Source: Stichopus chloronotus
Lineage: Eukaryota > Echinodermata > Holothuroidea > Aspidochirotida > Stichopodidae
DNA length: 64,000 bases
Assembly (NCBI GenBank): GCA_021234535.1
Contig: CM037842.1
Coordinates: forward strand, 11,896,404 to 11,960,403
Reading direction: 5' to 3'
How positions within the stretch are numbered: position 1 is the stretch's first letter; every line of letters begins with the position of its first letter. Both the position numbers and the translations under genes were made by a program. This document shows, piece after piece, positions 1 through 12,619 of this stretch. Under the pieces are notes generated by a model. That model had not been told where the DNA came from. It saw only the letters and a list, made by a program, of their open reading frames with translations, and searched no databases.

Positions 1-413
1 CACTCAAGTGTAAAAGTAGGAAGGGAGCGGGAGAGAGTTATGCTCAAGGGTTAGGTTGTACAAGACAAGGGAGACATGGGTAGAGTAGGTAATTAAAAGG
101 AGAGGAGGAGTTCATAAAGGTTAGTCAGTCTGTGTCCATTCACGGTCCTCAAAATCTGTGTATAAACAAATATGGCAGTGTGGCAGCAAATAGTGTCCGT
201 GTCCTGTGGCCACTCTTTCCTCCGGCGTATAAAATTCTTCGTAGCAACTCTATGGTCTCGGTTACATTTGAAAGAATGGTTTATTGGTAAATAAAAGCAA
301 ATCTTGTTCAAATGTACACACTGTTAAATACGTAAATCGTTAGATGTTAATTTGCAAAAATAAAAAAGAAAGAAAAAGAAATACAGAAGTGTTCTGGTAA
401 CTAACACGTCGGC

Positions 414-430
414 GTGACGTGACGTGACGT
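414..430. promoter_or_regulatory. Triple TGACGT (CRE/bZIP-like) repeat
   Basis: GTGACGTGACGTGACGT gives three TGACGT sites spaced 5 bases apart, with a further TTGACGTGG at about 447-455. Such sites can bind bZIP factors; no gene start is seen nearby, so function is speculative. Confidence 0.3.
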
Positions 431-525
431 TTATGCTACTTATTACTTGACGTGGCTTGTTGACAAAGTTGCTTGCGTAAGCTTTCAATTAGGTTGTGTA
501 CACAGAGCCAACAAACTCATAGCTT

Positions 526-676
526 AAGTTAGCGGGTCTCCCAAACAGGGCCCTCACCGTAGGAGACAACCGACAGAGTACTCCATCCGTCCAAGCTCGG
601 TTTTAGCGGCGCTCGACTATTTTTATAGGTTGGCTCTTAAGGTGACGGGCGTGTTTGGGGAGCTCACGTTAACCTA
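526..676. repeat. Inverted-repeat (fold-back) element
   Basis: Left arm about 526-572 (AGTTAGCGGGTCTCCCAAAC, then CTCACCGTAGGAGACAACC) pairs imperfectly with the right arm about 629-675, whose reverse complement reads GGTTAACGTGAGCTCCCCAA and GTCACCTTAAGAGCCAACC. The loop is about 56 bases. More GC-rich than its surroundings. Confidence 0.55.
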
Positions 677-3456
677 GCGCTAGACTTCCTTCACCTCTTT
701 AACTATTCTCGATTAGTAAGTACATTTTCAATTCGTTCCAACCAAACATTGTGTCATTGTTTTTATACATAGCAACACGTATCATGGAGATTTCCGAAAG
801 TGTGGTCCCTCGAAAAAAAAAAAAAAAAATAGCGCCTGTTCAATCTCTTCAAGTTGGGTGGTACTGTCTACAAAAAAGGTGTCCCCCAAAAGTGGGACCC
901 AAGGGCGCCTCGAAAAACGAGACGGGGTAAGTGGGGGTGGGGGTGCCTCGGCACTTTACCCAGTACTATAGCATGTCAGCTCCCCTCGCTGTTTTGCTCC
1001 AAAAGTATCCTAGGCTACTGAATGTTGACATTCATGAGGATTCGACAACCCATTAACTAAAGAGTTTTACACGTAATAATCGCAGATCGAGTAATATTGG
1101 CAAGACCCGGTGGTACTGTCATTAACAACATCACTTTTTTTCCGAGTGAAGTATTAGTACTGTGCGACTTAACCTATTATGGTCTTCAAACGCACACAGA
1201 AACATTCTAAATACATCACGCTTATACTCACAAAATCTCTTCAATGCACTGAAGGGAGTCTGGCAGGGGGGGGGGAGGATATAAGTAGTGTTCATTCACT
1301 GCAAAAAATGATATTTACCAGCCTAAAACAGGACTGCTGATTTAGACAATGTTTTTCTGACAATTTCATGGGTTCGTAAATGAAAGAGGATATTTTTAGT
1401 CTCAATGGGGGGCTTTTCAAACCCCGTGTCAATTATCTTGTGTATAAGTAAGACATATTACTCTGTGTAAAAAGATTTCCCTCGTCAAAGAAGACTTCCA
1501 GTTGTATCAATGTTATTAAGATGAAAACTGATCGAGATACGGTTTCTATCAATGAAGAAAGAAAATATTCCTCATTTGTATGAAATATGAATATCCTGCA
1601 GTGTCCAATCCCTTTGAAGATATCATATGCATGATGTATATCTTTGTTCCATGTGAGCTAGTTATTAGTAACCCCACTGGACTGCAAATCGATGAATGTT
1701 TGTATTCTGATTATTGTTATCGTTGGGTTGTCACTATCTGATCAGTGTTGTGGTAGATGTATAACTAAGCACAGATAGAAACAGTCTGATAAATTGAAAA
1801 TTGAAAATTTGATGAAAATAAAAAAATAGCCATGAAACAGCAACCTGATGCATATAAGCCCCGGTCTACAGGATAATGCAGTTGTTCATGAACATCTTCA
1901 TGGAAATGTATGACGTTGTCCACTGTATTTCCGTTTGGAGCGTGCAGCACCTTGTATCTGTGTTCGCAATGTCCATTACCAATTAAACTAGCCTACTAAC
2001 TTCTCAGACTTGAAAGTGCCTTTAAATAAATGATTTTTGCTGAATGTCCACAAAATCTCGTAAATAAGCCGGTTAATTGGCTATGATTTCCCTTATCATG
2101 GCCATACATAATGAACAAATAATAAGTATAGATGGAAACGGTAAATGTTTTGGACATTTGTTGGAAAGATGAAACATGCAGCTAAATATTTGAACATCGT
2201 CATACATGTTGGACGGTCTTCAACTTTGTTGAGACGCCTGTATATGATGATACATTTGGTTGTGAGCATTGTCGTATAGATGTATGATGGTGTTTTGAAC
2301 AAAAGTATGATCCTTTAGATTCAGGTTTGCATTAGAGGGAACTACAGAACTGGAAATGCACTTGACGTCACTGCACCATCTCAGTGAGACTGCTATTAAA
2401 AAACATGCAAATGCTGCATTCGAAGGAATCATGACGATTCTCTCCTTGATAAGAAGGCTTTAACTATACTCAGATTGGTGCCTCTACTGACAAATTTGAC
2501 AGACTATAGGATGTTATAAGTCTATGAATAATATTCAATGATAACAAACCAGTCAATTGATTAGTCGGAGAGGCATGGATTTATCCACTCTCTAGTTTGT
2601 GAACAGCGACTAATCCACAGACTTTTCTTTTTTCCTAGTCAAACTTTTCAGTATAGAAGCACCATCCTGATTAGTTTAAGTTTTCTGCAGGATGAGAAAA
2701 GTGCCGATGCCTTCGGAGACATTCAACTGATATCTTGTTTAAAATTGTCCCTAAAACCCTTATAAACATGGATTACCAACTTTGCAGGTTATACCAATAA
2801 GCAATTAATCAGCCTGAGGGGATGGGTATGGTGAAATATTGTATTCCTTTAAATCCATAATCAAACGTATGTGATATGTTTAAAGGACAGAACTGGTGCA
2901 GCGTAAATGTGCAACCGTTGGAAGGAATGTTTATGAAAATATTTAAATGTTACAGTGGCAAATCCTGTAGATCAGAGGGTGTACTCACCACAGCTGAGCC
3001 GTACATCTTGCTGAATTATCGGTGATATATATGATAAGTTCTTTTTTATCAAATTTGTGTTTTGTTCTTTGAAGACGAATCGATCTGTTTTCACCGGAAA
3101 CAACTCGATGACGTCACGGTGTTGATAACCAGAAGCGATTGCAGGGAAAATGGTAGCGCTATTTATCTTCGATATCCACATCACGAATCGTTTAACTTCA
3201 GGGATCTGCTCCGTGAGTAATTATGGCTTAACAAATCTTAAACAATTACCCTGTATTCAACTGTGGGAATATTTACCGAAGAAAAGAAAGAAAGAAAGTC
3301 AACCGCCATTCTTCTTATTTTTTTTTCACGACTTTGCAGTTCAATGAATAAAGTGCATACAATTAGTCTCCGTTGATAACAAACATGAGTCCAATAAGTT
3401 TGTAGCATGTGATGCATTGTCGGAAGTGATTTTACATGGTAGAAAAAAATCTTTAC

Positions 3457-3483
3457 AAGCGTTCTATTCTTAATAGAACGCTT
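3457..3483. repeat. Perfect hairpin, 12-bp stem, 3-base loop
   Basis: AAGCGTTCTATT (3457-3468), loop CTT, then AATAGAACGCTT (3472-3483). Confidence 0.9.
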
Positions 3484-3589
3484 CTATTCTGACCTGTCAA
3501 TATAATGGTTATTTTTTCGACGAGTATGCTTACTTCATGTCATGTGTATGGTTTGCTGAAGTGAACATAATTACCCATTTAATGCTGGC

Positions 3590-3835
3590 ATTAATGTTAG
3601 TTAATTGACATAATGATTTCATTAAATCGATTTTATGACAATTTAATCAGAAAACAGTTGAAAATGCTGACATAATATTGATTTAATATCAGCTGTGAAT
3701 ATTTAATGATAGTTCATTAATAAAAGAAATTGTCAACATTGGATCAATTTAATGTGTACATTTAATCGTTTTAATTTGTTTTGTATTTCAATTTTAAATA
3801 CTGGCATTAATTCATATTCAATTAATATTCATACG
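3590..3835. repeat. ATTTAAT/ATTAAT-rich degenerate repeat
   Basis: TTTAAT and ATTAAT words recur on both strands, with a direct TGGCATTAAT at both edges (about 3586 and 3802). Structure resembles the GATATC arrays but with another core. Confidence 0.45.
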
Positions 3836-4101
3836 TTGAATACATATGTACAGTATACATAATACAGTTACTATAAAATAATCACCAATAATAGTAATAA
3901 TAATAAAATGAAGCAGGAAAGGAATTCAGGAACGGACTGTCAAAACTGTGACGGTCACTCTTGTATATATGGCTCATATAAATTGCCATCAAAAGCCAAA
4001 ATAAAATAAAATTACGCACACCTCATGTGATTTGCTTAGAGGTGCAGTAAAATCAATAGCCACAACAACTATCATTTCATTTGTTTTGTTACAATCCACA
4101 G

Positions 4102-4349
4102 GAAACGTTTACAATGTTCTTGAGGAATATGATAAAAAGACCCCACGATCGTACAGTTTCAACTCAAGCTTCGAATCAACTTCTGGTGGTTGGTCTGGGC
4201 AATCAAGTCTCACAAATCATGGTGGTGGCGTACTCACTGAAATCAAGACAAAACGTCAAGTGCTGTCAACGACTCACGAATCTGCGGCGTACACCAGCAC
4301 TGCTGGACCCTTACGCTCTACCGTATCCACCACGCAGCCAATCGGTTAG
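4102..4349 (+). CDS. Possible terminal exon, unknown protein
   Basis: After acceptor ATCCACAG the frame is open for 82 codons to TAG: GNVYNVLEEYDKKTPRSYS, then Ser/Thr/Gly-rich sequence (SSFESTSGGWSG). It opens with the same phase 1 GGAAAC junction as the hevein-like exon 2 kb downstream. The tyrosines and low-complexity composition would suit a cytoplasmic tail, but I recognise no family. Confidence 0.3.
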
Positions 4350-4489
4350 TATACAACAGCCGACGGTGTCAAAGAGCGTTAGTATCACTGTCTTACGGTC
4401 CCTTTCGGACCCTCCACGGGTCCTTCTTCAAGGCTGTACAAAGCAAAAATGAAGAAAAGTAAAGAGAGGGCAGCAGAGGAAGAACAAAA

Positions 4490-5835
4490 TCACCTACTCG
4501 GAATGTTGAGATCAAGAGGGCGGTCTGTACACAGGGTTTCTATCCAGAAATGCTCCTTATATAGGCGACGAAACTTGGACTCAGAACCCATATGATCAAT
4601 AACAATAAGTCTGAGGTCGTCAACCGTGTGATCATTGGTGGAGAAGTGAACCGCCACAGCTTTATCTCTATGTCTCACCGAGTGCCTAATATTTGAACGG
4701 TGGTTGTTTATCCTCTGCCTAATCTCATTACCAATCTCACCCACATATTGAACACCACATTCATTACACTGTATAAGATAAATAGCATTCACCGACCTAT
4801 AGCTAGTAGGACGGCGGATATCAAAAGTAACACCCGTAACATGACTCGTAAATGTAGTGGTAGCAATGACATGTTTACACGTTTTGCAAGATGCATTACA
4901 ACACTTAATGCAACCTATCTCCCCAGGGGTAACGGTACCGACGTTATCAGAGGTACGCGGGACCGCAGCGCGAACTAGGATATCCCTCAAACTAGGAGGG
5001 CGCCTAAGAAAATTAACGGGAGGTCTTGGGAAAATCTTCTTCAGCCTACCATGTGACTGAATAATCGGCCAGTGTTTACGAAGAATGTGATTAAGAGGTG
5101 GCAAGTGAGTGAAGTAATCGGTCACAAGAGGAACCCTATCAGACTTAACCCTCTTAGTATAACTGATATCGTCAGTTCTAGCAACACCACGGGCTTTCTG
5201 TATACCCTCTCCTACCACCCTAGGGTTATAACCCCTCTTGGCAAATTGATTGGCTAGCTGGTCACATCTCCGTTTAAACGACTCATCCTCAGAGCAAATT
5301 CTACGGAGTCGGAGGGCCTGGCTCAGTCAGTCAGTTGGTTTTGTATACAGATCAGTCACAATTTTCTGGCCATTAGCGAGGCTGGCCTTGACATCAGGAA
5401 AATTTATTTCAACTTGAGACTCCTCACTAGTAAACTTAATGTGAGGATGTATTACATTAGCATGAACAATGAAGTTATCAAGGTCTCCCTTAATATGCGG
5501 CCAAATCATACATATATCATCAATATATCGATACCACACAAGAGGCTGGCAGGCCGCACTTGCCAGGAGTCGCCTCTCTAGCCAATCCATAAATATAATG
5601 GCATTTGAAGGGGCAACTTTTGCTCCAATAGCGGTACCAGAAACCTGTAGAAAAAAACTCTTGATTAAAGGTAAATACATTCGAGTGTAAGCTTAAGTAG
5701 ACGGACCAGCATCTCAGCGGAAGGGGAATCCTGGATACGGCTGCGAATGGCCTCAGCATCCACCTGGATCCCCTAATTGTGGGGTATAGAAGTATACAAT
5801 GCCTTGACGTCGAGAGCGACTAAAAAACAATCCAG

Positions 5836-5838
<3 letters not shown>
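4490..5838 (-). mobile_element. Penelope-like retroelement, 5'-truncated and decayed
   Basis: Read on the minus strand from 5838: reverse-transcriptase motif A ([12 protein letters not shown], about 5780-5815), motif B region (GTAIGAKVAPSNAIIFM), motif C RYIDDI (YIDD at 5516-5527), then DLYTKPTD, a linker with RRICSEDESFKRR, and a C-terminal GIY-YIG endonuclease (YLIQCNECGVQYVGE, about 4729-4783, with a following NNHRS) ending at 4490. Damage: stops at about 5782 (after PHN) and near 5690, and a stop after KPTD with the usual following segment apparently deleted. The 5' end abuts the (TA)n tract at 5839. These elements encode RT plus GIY-YIG nuclease; this copy cannot be autonomous. Confidence 0.85.
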
Positions 5839-5934
<96 letters not shown>

Positions 5935-5945
5935 ATATATATATA
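5839..5945. repeat. (AT)n microsatellite
   Basis: Perfect AT dinucleotides 5839-5930, then an imperfect AAAGATATATATATA extension. It marks the truncated 5' edge of the Penelope-like element. Confidence 0.97.
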
Positions 5946-6151
5946 CTCGGTCACTTATATAAATACATATGTATCGTAGTGACCGACAAAACTCAGAAGA
6001 AAAAAGATATGATACGCTGTGGGATTTCCAGACTGAGGTGAGCGCGCATACCTATCCTATGTATCTTTTTATTTTCTTCATCTTTTTTAATTTTTATTAT
6101 CCCATTTTATTTTCAGACTATCATTTTTCTTTTACATTTGTTTCTCCACAG

Positions 6152-6324
6152 GAAACTTTTTACGTTCTGACGAACGTTGCGGTTCAGGTTTCGCTGCTCC
6201 CAATGGTGAGGATGCCCGCTGCGATGGGAACTCAGATAAGCCTTGTTGTTCAAAGTACAATTATTGTGGCATCTCGGATATACATTGTAAGTGTCCAACT
6301 TGCGTTGATTATCGTCAACTTTGA
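6152..6324 (+). CDS. Terminal exon with hevein-like (chitin-binding type 1-like) Cys domain
   Basis: Acceptor TCTCCACAG, phase 1 entry, stop TGA at 6322-6324. Encodes GNFLRSDERCGSGFAAPNG, then ARC, PCCSKYNYCG, HCKC and CVDYRQL. The C..(G)..C..CCS...YCG...HC.C..C order is that of hevein-like domains, which bind chitin or related glycans; the CVDYR ending is one I associate with echinoderm and lancelet versions. Only this exon is visible; upstream exons would lie beyond the (TA)n tract or are lost. The host gene is unknown and it may be a pseudogene remnant. Confidence 0.6.
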
Positions 6325-6934
6325 GAAGAGTTGTGAAGTATTCGACAAGAACGTGCAGGACCAAGACGAAAAGATGAAATGAGACAGTGTTATAGGAAAT
6401 AAGAGAGGAACCAGAACTAAGATTACTATTGATGACCAAGGATCGATTTAACGGTCAACATGTCAGCAAGACAGCACAGCACCAGACTCCCCCCCCCCCA
6501 AAAAAAAAAACAAAAGTAGAACTCAGGCCACTTTCTGTGTCCAGTCACCATAACATTCTACATAAGACTTGCATAAACGCATCAGACGATGGAAACACGT
6601 CAACTTCCAAAGTAACAGTGTACCGTCACCATCATCAACAGCATCAATCCTGTGTATCGTTGTATAATCAAAGTGCCCCCCCCCCCCTTTTCGTCTACAA
6701 AATGTGTTTCAAACACTTCTACCATCCATTGTATCCATTTGTACTACATAACTGTATGCCTTTTTGGCAATATAAGTACCATAATACTAAGAAATAAAAC
6801 TTTCATAGATTAACAAATCAAATACATCACTTTTACATAAACCCACTGGCAAGTGCTCTAAGGATAAATGTAAGAAGCATGCCAATCGTAACTCATTATG
6901 ATTCTTGTATAGTCTCAACACACCTGATACGTAT

Positions 6935-7010
6935 TACCATTCTTCATAGACTGACTTTGGCTCATTAACTGAGGAATTGCAGACATGGGACCCCTTTTCA
7001 AAGCTGCTCT
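6935..7010 (+). repeat. Dispersed short segment, copy a
   Basis: TTCATAGA followed by a GAGGAATTGCAGACATGGGA-like block. Related segments lie at about 9510-9580 and 23560-23620 in the same orientation. Confidence 0.4.
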
Positions 7011-9509
7011 TAGGCAGCTTAGAACAATCATGAAGTGCTGTTGATGGCGATTGGGAAGCGTGAGGTGGGAGGGGGGGGGGGTGGGCTAAATCAATTTTTC
7101 CCTTCACGATCCTCAGGCACTGAGTCCTCAGTCCCGCAGACACTCACCCTCACCCTACAACTAAGATTTTTTTTTTTGCGTTCCTCCACATCTTAGTTTA
7201 TGTGAACCCGTGACTTGAGACCCGTACGATCGTGCGCATTACCCTAGTCTGGATCGGCCCTCGGATTCTATCAACTGTGGTAATTTTCATTGCACAAAAT
7301 TGGGGCCCGCTTGGAGTTACGGTCTATTTCATGACATGCCTGTGATAATCTTTCAGTAATGATACCAAGTATGCAAGTGATGATGTTCTCATGTTCTCTG
7401 TTTCCTGTTCTCCACCAGTCACTTTCAGTTAGGTTTATAGAAAAACAAATTTCTACACCTCTCTTCCATATCACTACACCACCAGTTTTGGTGCTTAAAA
7501 CGTGATTTAGAATCTCAATCCTGTGGTATGAAAACAGAAAAGTTGTTAAAGCTGGGAGTGAGACCCAATCTACTCACCATACACACTTTCTAGTAGTGTG
7601 TCTTGGGTATGAATCTTTTATGTAAAAGTCATGTCAGTGCCGGATCGAAGGGGTGGGGGAGGAGCAATTGCCATCCCTCTCTATTTTCGGAGGAAATGCA
7701 AAATTCAGCAACAGGCATGCAAACCAAACTTATTTCTGCTGCAATGTGATTAGCTTAGAACTAGTAGAGCCTGGCCTCTTAATGGAATTTGCAATTAATC
7801 AGATTTTAAGTAAGAAGAACAGTATCATGTGATCACCTGCTTCCTCGTAGAAACGGCCTCACTACTGGGCAATTAGTCAAAAGGTCACTCATCATTTCAA
7901 TTAAAATGTTTCTTCAATTCAAAGTTTCGTATTTATTCAAATTTATTTGTTGTAAATACAAGGGAAAGAGATTCCACCGTCTGCAGTTTAAACCACCTTG
8001 CTGATATCTTCTTACTAATTTAAGATATTGCTGTTTCATAGGTCAATTACTCACTTATTAATTTCCTTTTGTGCGTGACACGTGGGGATCCTCCTAGTGT
8101 GACAATTTATCATAACTGTGTAGAACACGTGACAGGTTCACGTGTTCAAAAATTCAATGGATTTTACGGAAGAAGTCAATGAACCTCTTTAAATATTGAG
8201 GAAATTCAGGTACTTGTCGTATAGTAATTATGTTTCTTAGAACAGTCAAGATTATAAAGAAATACAAAGCATATTCATGTGGATGTGCAGGGTGGAGAAG
8301 AGGGGGGTCATAAGTTTCCCATTACGCAATGTAACATTTTTAAATGAAATATTCTTTTAAAACATCATAACTTCTGAACCTAACCTGCTATTGACATATG
8401 TTTTTTTAGCATTGAAGAAAGTAAAAAAAATCGAATTTTTAAAAAAACATCAACTCGATTCGGCATCTACTCTCTTTAATTAGTCAAACAGTGTGTCATT
8501 TTAAATCAAACGATGATTCAAGACTGATGGTTGGAGGTGTCGACACCAGCCTTGCTTTTTAACCACATCAACGATAGCACATGCGCAAAAATCAGGATAA
8601 TATTAGTCTAGGACAATATTCCAAATACATCACTCCTGTCTTCACAACACAAATCGTAAATAACGGAACCCCAACCCTTATATTAGCTTACTCATTTTTG
8701 GACTGTTGGCCAATACCTATTGGGATGTCCCATCCAAAGGTGGAGCTACCTTATGTTGTGGGGGGGGGGCACCAACTCAAATAAACTACCCCTCCCCCTC
8801 CTTTTCAACTTTTCATAAATAGAGAAAAAATAAGAATAGATAGAAGGAAAGAGAAGGTAAAGAAAATCCAATAATGAGTACTTCAACACCATCCGCATCC
8901 AGGAAATGATGATGGTGTTGCCAGTTTTCTGCATTCTGAGCCAAGCAAGCACAGTCATCATCCCGAAATGTACAGATTTGATCCGACTTTTACAGAGGAA
9001 AACTCACAAAATGAGACGGAATATTTCATCCAAGAGAATTCTGACAATATTTGTTTCTGGAGCTTGCTTGCTGCACCTGAGAAGTTCGGATTCCCGCAAT
9101 CTTGGGGACGATTTGTATGTCTTTATGTAGTTTTTGTTTACTGGTACGTTTTGCTCCAAACATTGCTGGCGCTCATCTTAGAAACATTTTTCAGTTCACC
9201 TCTGATCCAAATTTCTGGCTCCGTCAATGCAACAGGGGCGTTTTGTATTGCTGTATCACACTGTATCGTTGATATTCACTCATCCATGTTCCAGGCCAGT
9301 ACGAGAGCAACTCAAGCTACACCAATGGTGCGAGCTTCGAGTCCCATGACCTCCTGCAAACAATCCATGTGACTTTAGGACATGTGATAAAGGGGTGGCA
9401 CTAAAGATTTGTTCATCCGCACCCATGTTTGAATCCACGAGTGCTCCAAGAATATATTAAAGAGGATGAATGATTTATGGTTCGTGCATAATCTCTGATA
9501 TGTATTAAC

Positions 9510-9580
9510 ATTTTCATAGATTTAATTTTGCATTCATTCCTTGAGGAGATTGCAAACATGACATCCCTGTTTCAATGCTG
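9510..9580 (+). repeat. Dispersed short segment, copy b
   Basis: TTTCATAGATTTAATTTTGC then GAGATTGCAAACATGACATC; diverged relative of the segment at 6935. Confidence 0.4.
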
Positions 9581-12396
9581 TGTATACTGTGTGGGAGGAT
9601 TTTACAGCCAAAATGTTCTTGTACGCTCCGCGCCAACTGATGTAGAGCTCCGCTTAGTCTTTGGCCTTCCTATGTTGAGAGGATTGAGACAACTAGTAAT
9701 TTGACGGCATTTTGCCTTCAACTTTACGACCTTATCGATGCTTCCGTGAGACATGACAACCAATGGAAATTGCCTTTTTACATGTTTGTTTTCACCGAAC
9801 AAGTTCAGATCATGTATCACCGATTGACCAACCTACTTTTACGTATATACAATTGGAGACAAAATGGTGCTTAAAATCCTAACCTTCTTTATGTAGGAAA
9901 GATAACCCCATCATGAAGGCTGTTGGTGCTTCGATAAACCAAAAGGAAAGAAATTTGAGGAAAAGCTATGTGACGATATTGGACAAAAGAATGAGGTGAT
10001 AGTATTGGCACACTTGACTTACACGAAACATGTACAGTTAGAGCTAATAACAGTAGCACACAAAAGGAATCTTGTGGAAACCGCTTGTTAGAAAATGCAG
10101 ACTTGAAGTTGCTCGGTCGAATAAGAGGATTGGGGTCTTGTGGGAGATTTCTTCACAAGAATACTAAAAACATGTCAAAATAGTACAGAGACTCTGTATA
10201 CATCACCTTGGTAGAGAAATTTTAACTTTCCAAGAACTTTGTGCTCTTGAAACGTTCATAGTTGAAGGTTCAAACTTTATATGTGCACTTGCAAGTCATC
10301 TGGAAGTAGCAGACGTATTGCACAGCTAGAACGGTAGACTGTATTGAAGAGGCTCACGGACTTTTTCTAATCCATATTTGATGGTGTATATACCAAAGCA
10401 CAACTGTTAATATCCACGTATGTCTTTCATGCATAATTTATTACAGTAATTGCAACTTCACGTTCTGTCGGTGAAAAAGACAGCGAATCGTCAGTATGTC
10501 CAAATACATGTAAGTTTATTTACCAATTAACAGTATTTTTTGTAAATAAACTTTACAATTTACCCCCCTCAAAAAAAAAAAAGACGCAAATGTATCAACA
10601 ATTGCTGATTTTACGTATTAATTAATTTATTGTTTGAATGACAGACAGGAGAGACAATTTTATCATATTGAATTATGGTTCGAACTCGCAGATGTAACTG
10701 ATGCTCTCAAAACACCTGCAATCACGCCATACCTTCTTGTCTGAAAACTTCGTTGTGACCGGATAACAGTTTTCATCCTCGTCGAAGCTTCAAAGTGTTA
10801 AATTATCACGGTAAGTAACATTTGTATCGCCGTCCCAGAGTAAATTGTGTTTTTGACCTGTTAATCCCCTCCAAAACGGATATTGTGATACATTTACGAT
10901 GTCAGTGAAATCGTCTTCTTCTTTACTCTCTATGAACCGAAGATGAGATAAATGTCCTTCGCAAGATTCCTTTGGCCTTCTGACGAGTTAATGTGTGGGG
11001 AGGGGCGACAAGATAGCAGGAACCCAGGAATCTCTCTGTAAATTCGGGTGGATATTCTGAAAGACCTCCACCAAAAATAAATGAATAAGAAAGACACATG
11101 CTTATCAATTATTCAATGTACAAATCGGCATTTAATTGGAATCAGAAGAAAATCCAAACCACTATATCGTCTGTTGTACACTGCATACATTACATTGTGA
11201 TTGTTGTTGATGTCACAAAATAAATATAGGGCGCCCATATATTTCTATTTTCTTCCGCAGGTAGTATGTTTGTTTCGTTTAGTTATTTATTTTTTAAGCC
11301 GAGTTTTTACTTAGACGATGACGACATGACGTAATATCTTTGATAGTCTCAAGTCTAATCACGTTCTTGTATTGCTGACCAGTTATCCTCACAAGCTACG
11401 GGGACTCGCACTAATTCCATACAATGATTTTACAAACATTAAATCCATCTGAAGTTATAAAAACTGCGCGGTGGAAAGACAAGTTTTTTTTCTGGCAGGT
11501 GCGATACAACAAATACTTCTTCTCTGCAGGGGGTCTTTAACAACTCCCTGCATCCACAATACTCCGTAATTATCTAGAGACCACGATTCTATAAGACTGA
11601 TTTTTTTAACATCTTCAAAAATATACACTACAATACGATAATATGCGTTCGCTAGAAATCGTGCTGTATCGTATTGTACAAGCGCCCACTGCAATCTTCT
11701 CCGATTGTCGGTCTTAGATGGTAGCGCGTCGTTCGATATCAAAGAAAATCGTAACGTGTGAGACCGGCTTAAGCGATCTGTCTCTTTCTAAAATCGCAGA
11801 TGATTTTATGAAACAGATGTACATACAGGGGCGTCAATCCAAATTGAAATGTAGGGGGGATGTGTGAGTTGACTGATAGGTTTGGATGATTAAAGCTGCT
11901 AAAGCACTACACTTTGGGTATATTGGACAGGTCCAATAGGTAACGTCCATTAAAGAGATTAGAAGTAAAAACCAGGAAGCTATGAGGTACTTGCAGAATG
12001 ATGCAGTATTTTGCATATATTGCAGTCATTTTTTCAGGAGAAATTATTGTTTCAGAAAAGTTATTCCAATAATTTTTACTCTTATTACAGGTGTTTATTA
12101 TTATTTGCTACAACTATCAATGATTGCGTGACAGAGTAGCACTTCTTATACCGATAACTTTCGAAAATCGCAGCCACATTGGAAAATATGCCATACAATA
12201 GTATTTTGATTGATGGGGAAACATGACAAGAGTGATGATTGGTATAGATCTGTGAGAGGGTTGTAAGGGAAGAGGTGTCCCCCATCTCAAAAGTTCGAAC
12301 TGGCTTTTTTAGATTTTCTGACTATAGTGGCTCTGACTTTTGTTTTTTTATAGGGAAGGGGGGACCTTCCCGAGTCGCGACGCCTCTGAGTGTATA

Positions 12397-12610
12397 CACT
12401 CAGAGAATTATTTACTTAAATTATGTAAAATAAGAACTCCATAAATTTTATGTAAAATTAATGTAAGCAGTATTTGTAAATTTTACATAATTTTGGTAGT
12501 AAACATTTTAGTAAAATTGTTATATCATAATGTAAGACTTACATTAACTGTTTGTAAATTTTTACCAAAAAGTTATGAAGTTCTTATTTTACTTTACGTT
12601 TTTTAGAGTG
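12397..12610. mobile_element. MITE-like element with TA target duplication
   Basis: Ends form an imperfect terminal inverted repeat: left CACTCAGAGAATTATTTACT and the reverse complement of the right end CACTCTAAAAAACGTAAAGT, both continuing into AAAATAAGAACTNCATAA. Both ends are flanked by TA (12395-12396 and 12611-12612), the Tc1/mariner-type target. 214 bases, no coding capacity. Confidence 0.65.
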
Positions 12611-12619
12611 TATCGACAA

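Larger units (their letters stand above)
1..4101. other. Non-coding; no supported gene
   Basis: Apart from the inverted-repeat element near 0.5-0.7 kb, the TGACGT cluster, the hairpin at 3457 and the AT-rich repeat at 3590-3835, I see nothing convincing. Short frames such as 1765-1950 (minus; LHAPNGNTVDNVIHFHEDVH) are open but unrecognised. Confidence 0.5.
6330..12390. other. Intergenic; no supported gene
   Basis: Frames at 8908-9372 and 9602-9820 are open but show no family. A phase 1 acceptor at 9290 followed by GQYESNSSYTNGASFES and a TAA near 9410 could be a terminal exon, weakly recalling the Ser-rich exon at 4102. An 11-bp hairpin (ACAATACGATA) sits at 11630-11677. Confidence 0.45.

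Noticed and set aside
3150..3212. ATG with hydrophobic start and GTGAGT donor (possible signal exon)
   Set aside because: Ends in phase 0, which does not join to the phase 1 hevein-like exon, and the peptide is weak as a signal.
4700..5690. Plus-strand frames opposite the Penelope-like element
   Set aside because: Shadows of the minus-strand RT and GIY-YIG coding sequence.
8908..9372. Frames with a signal-like MMMVLPVFCILS start and a hydrophobic second frame
   Set aside because: No splice arrangement links them and no family is recognisable; composition is compatible with chance.
10676..10700. GGTTCGAACTC resembling a tRNA T-arm
   Set aside because: No matching acceptor stem, D-arm or anticodon arm upstream.
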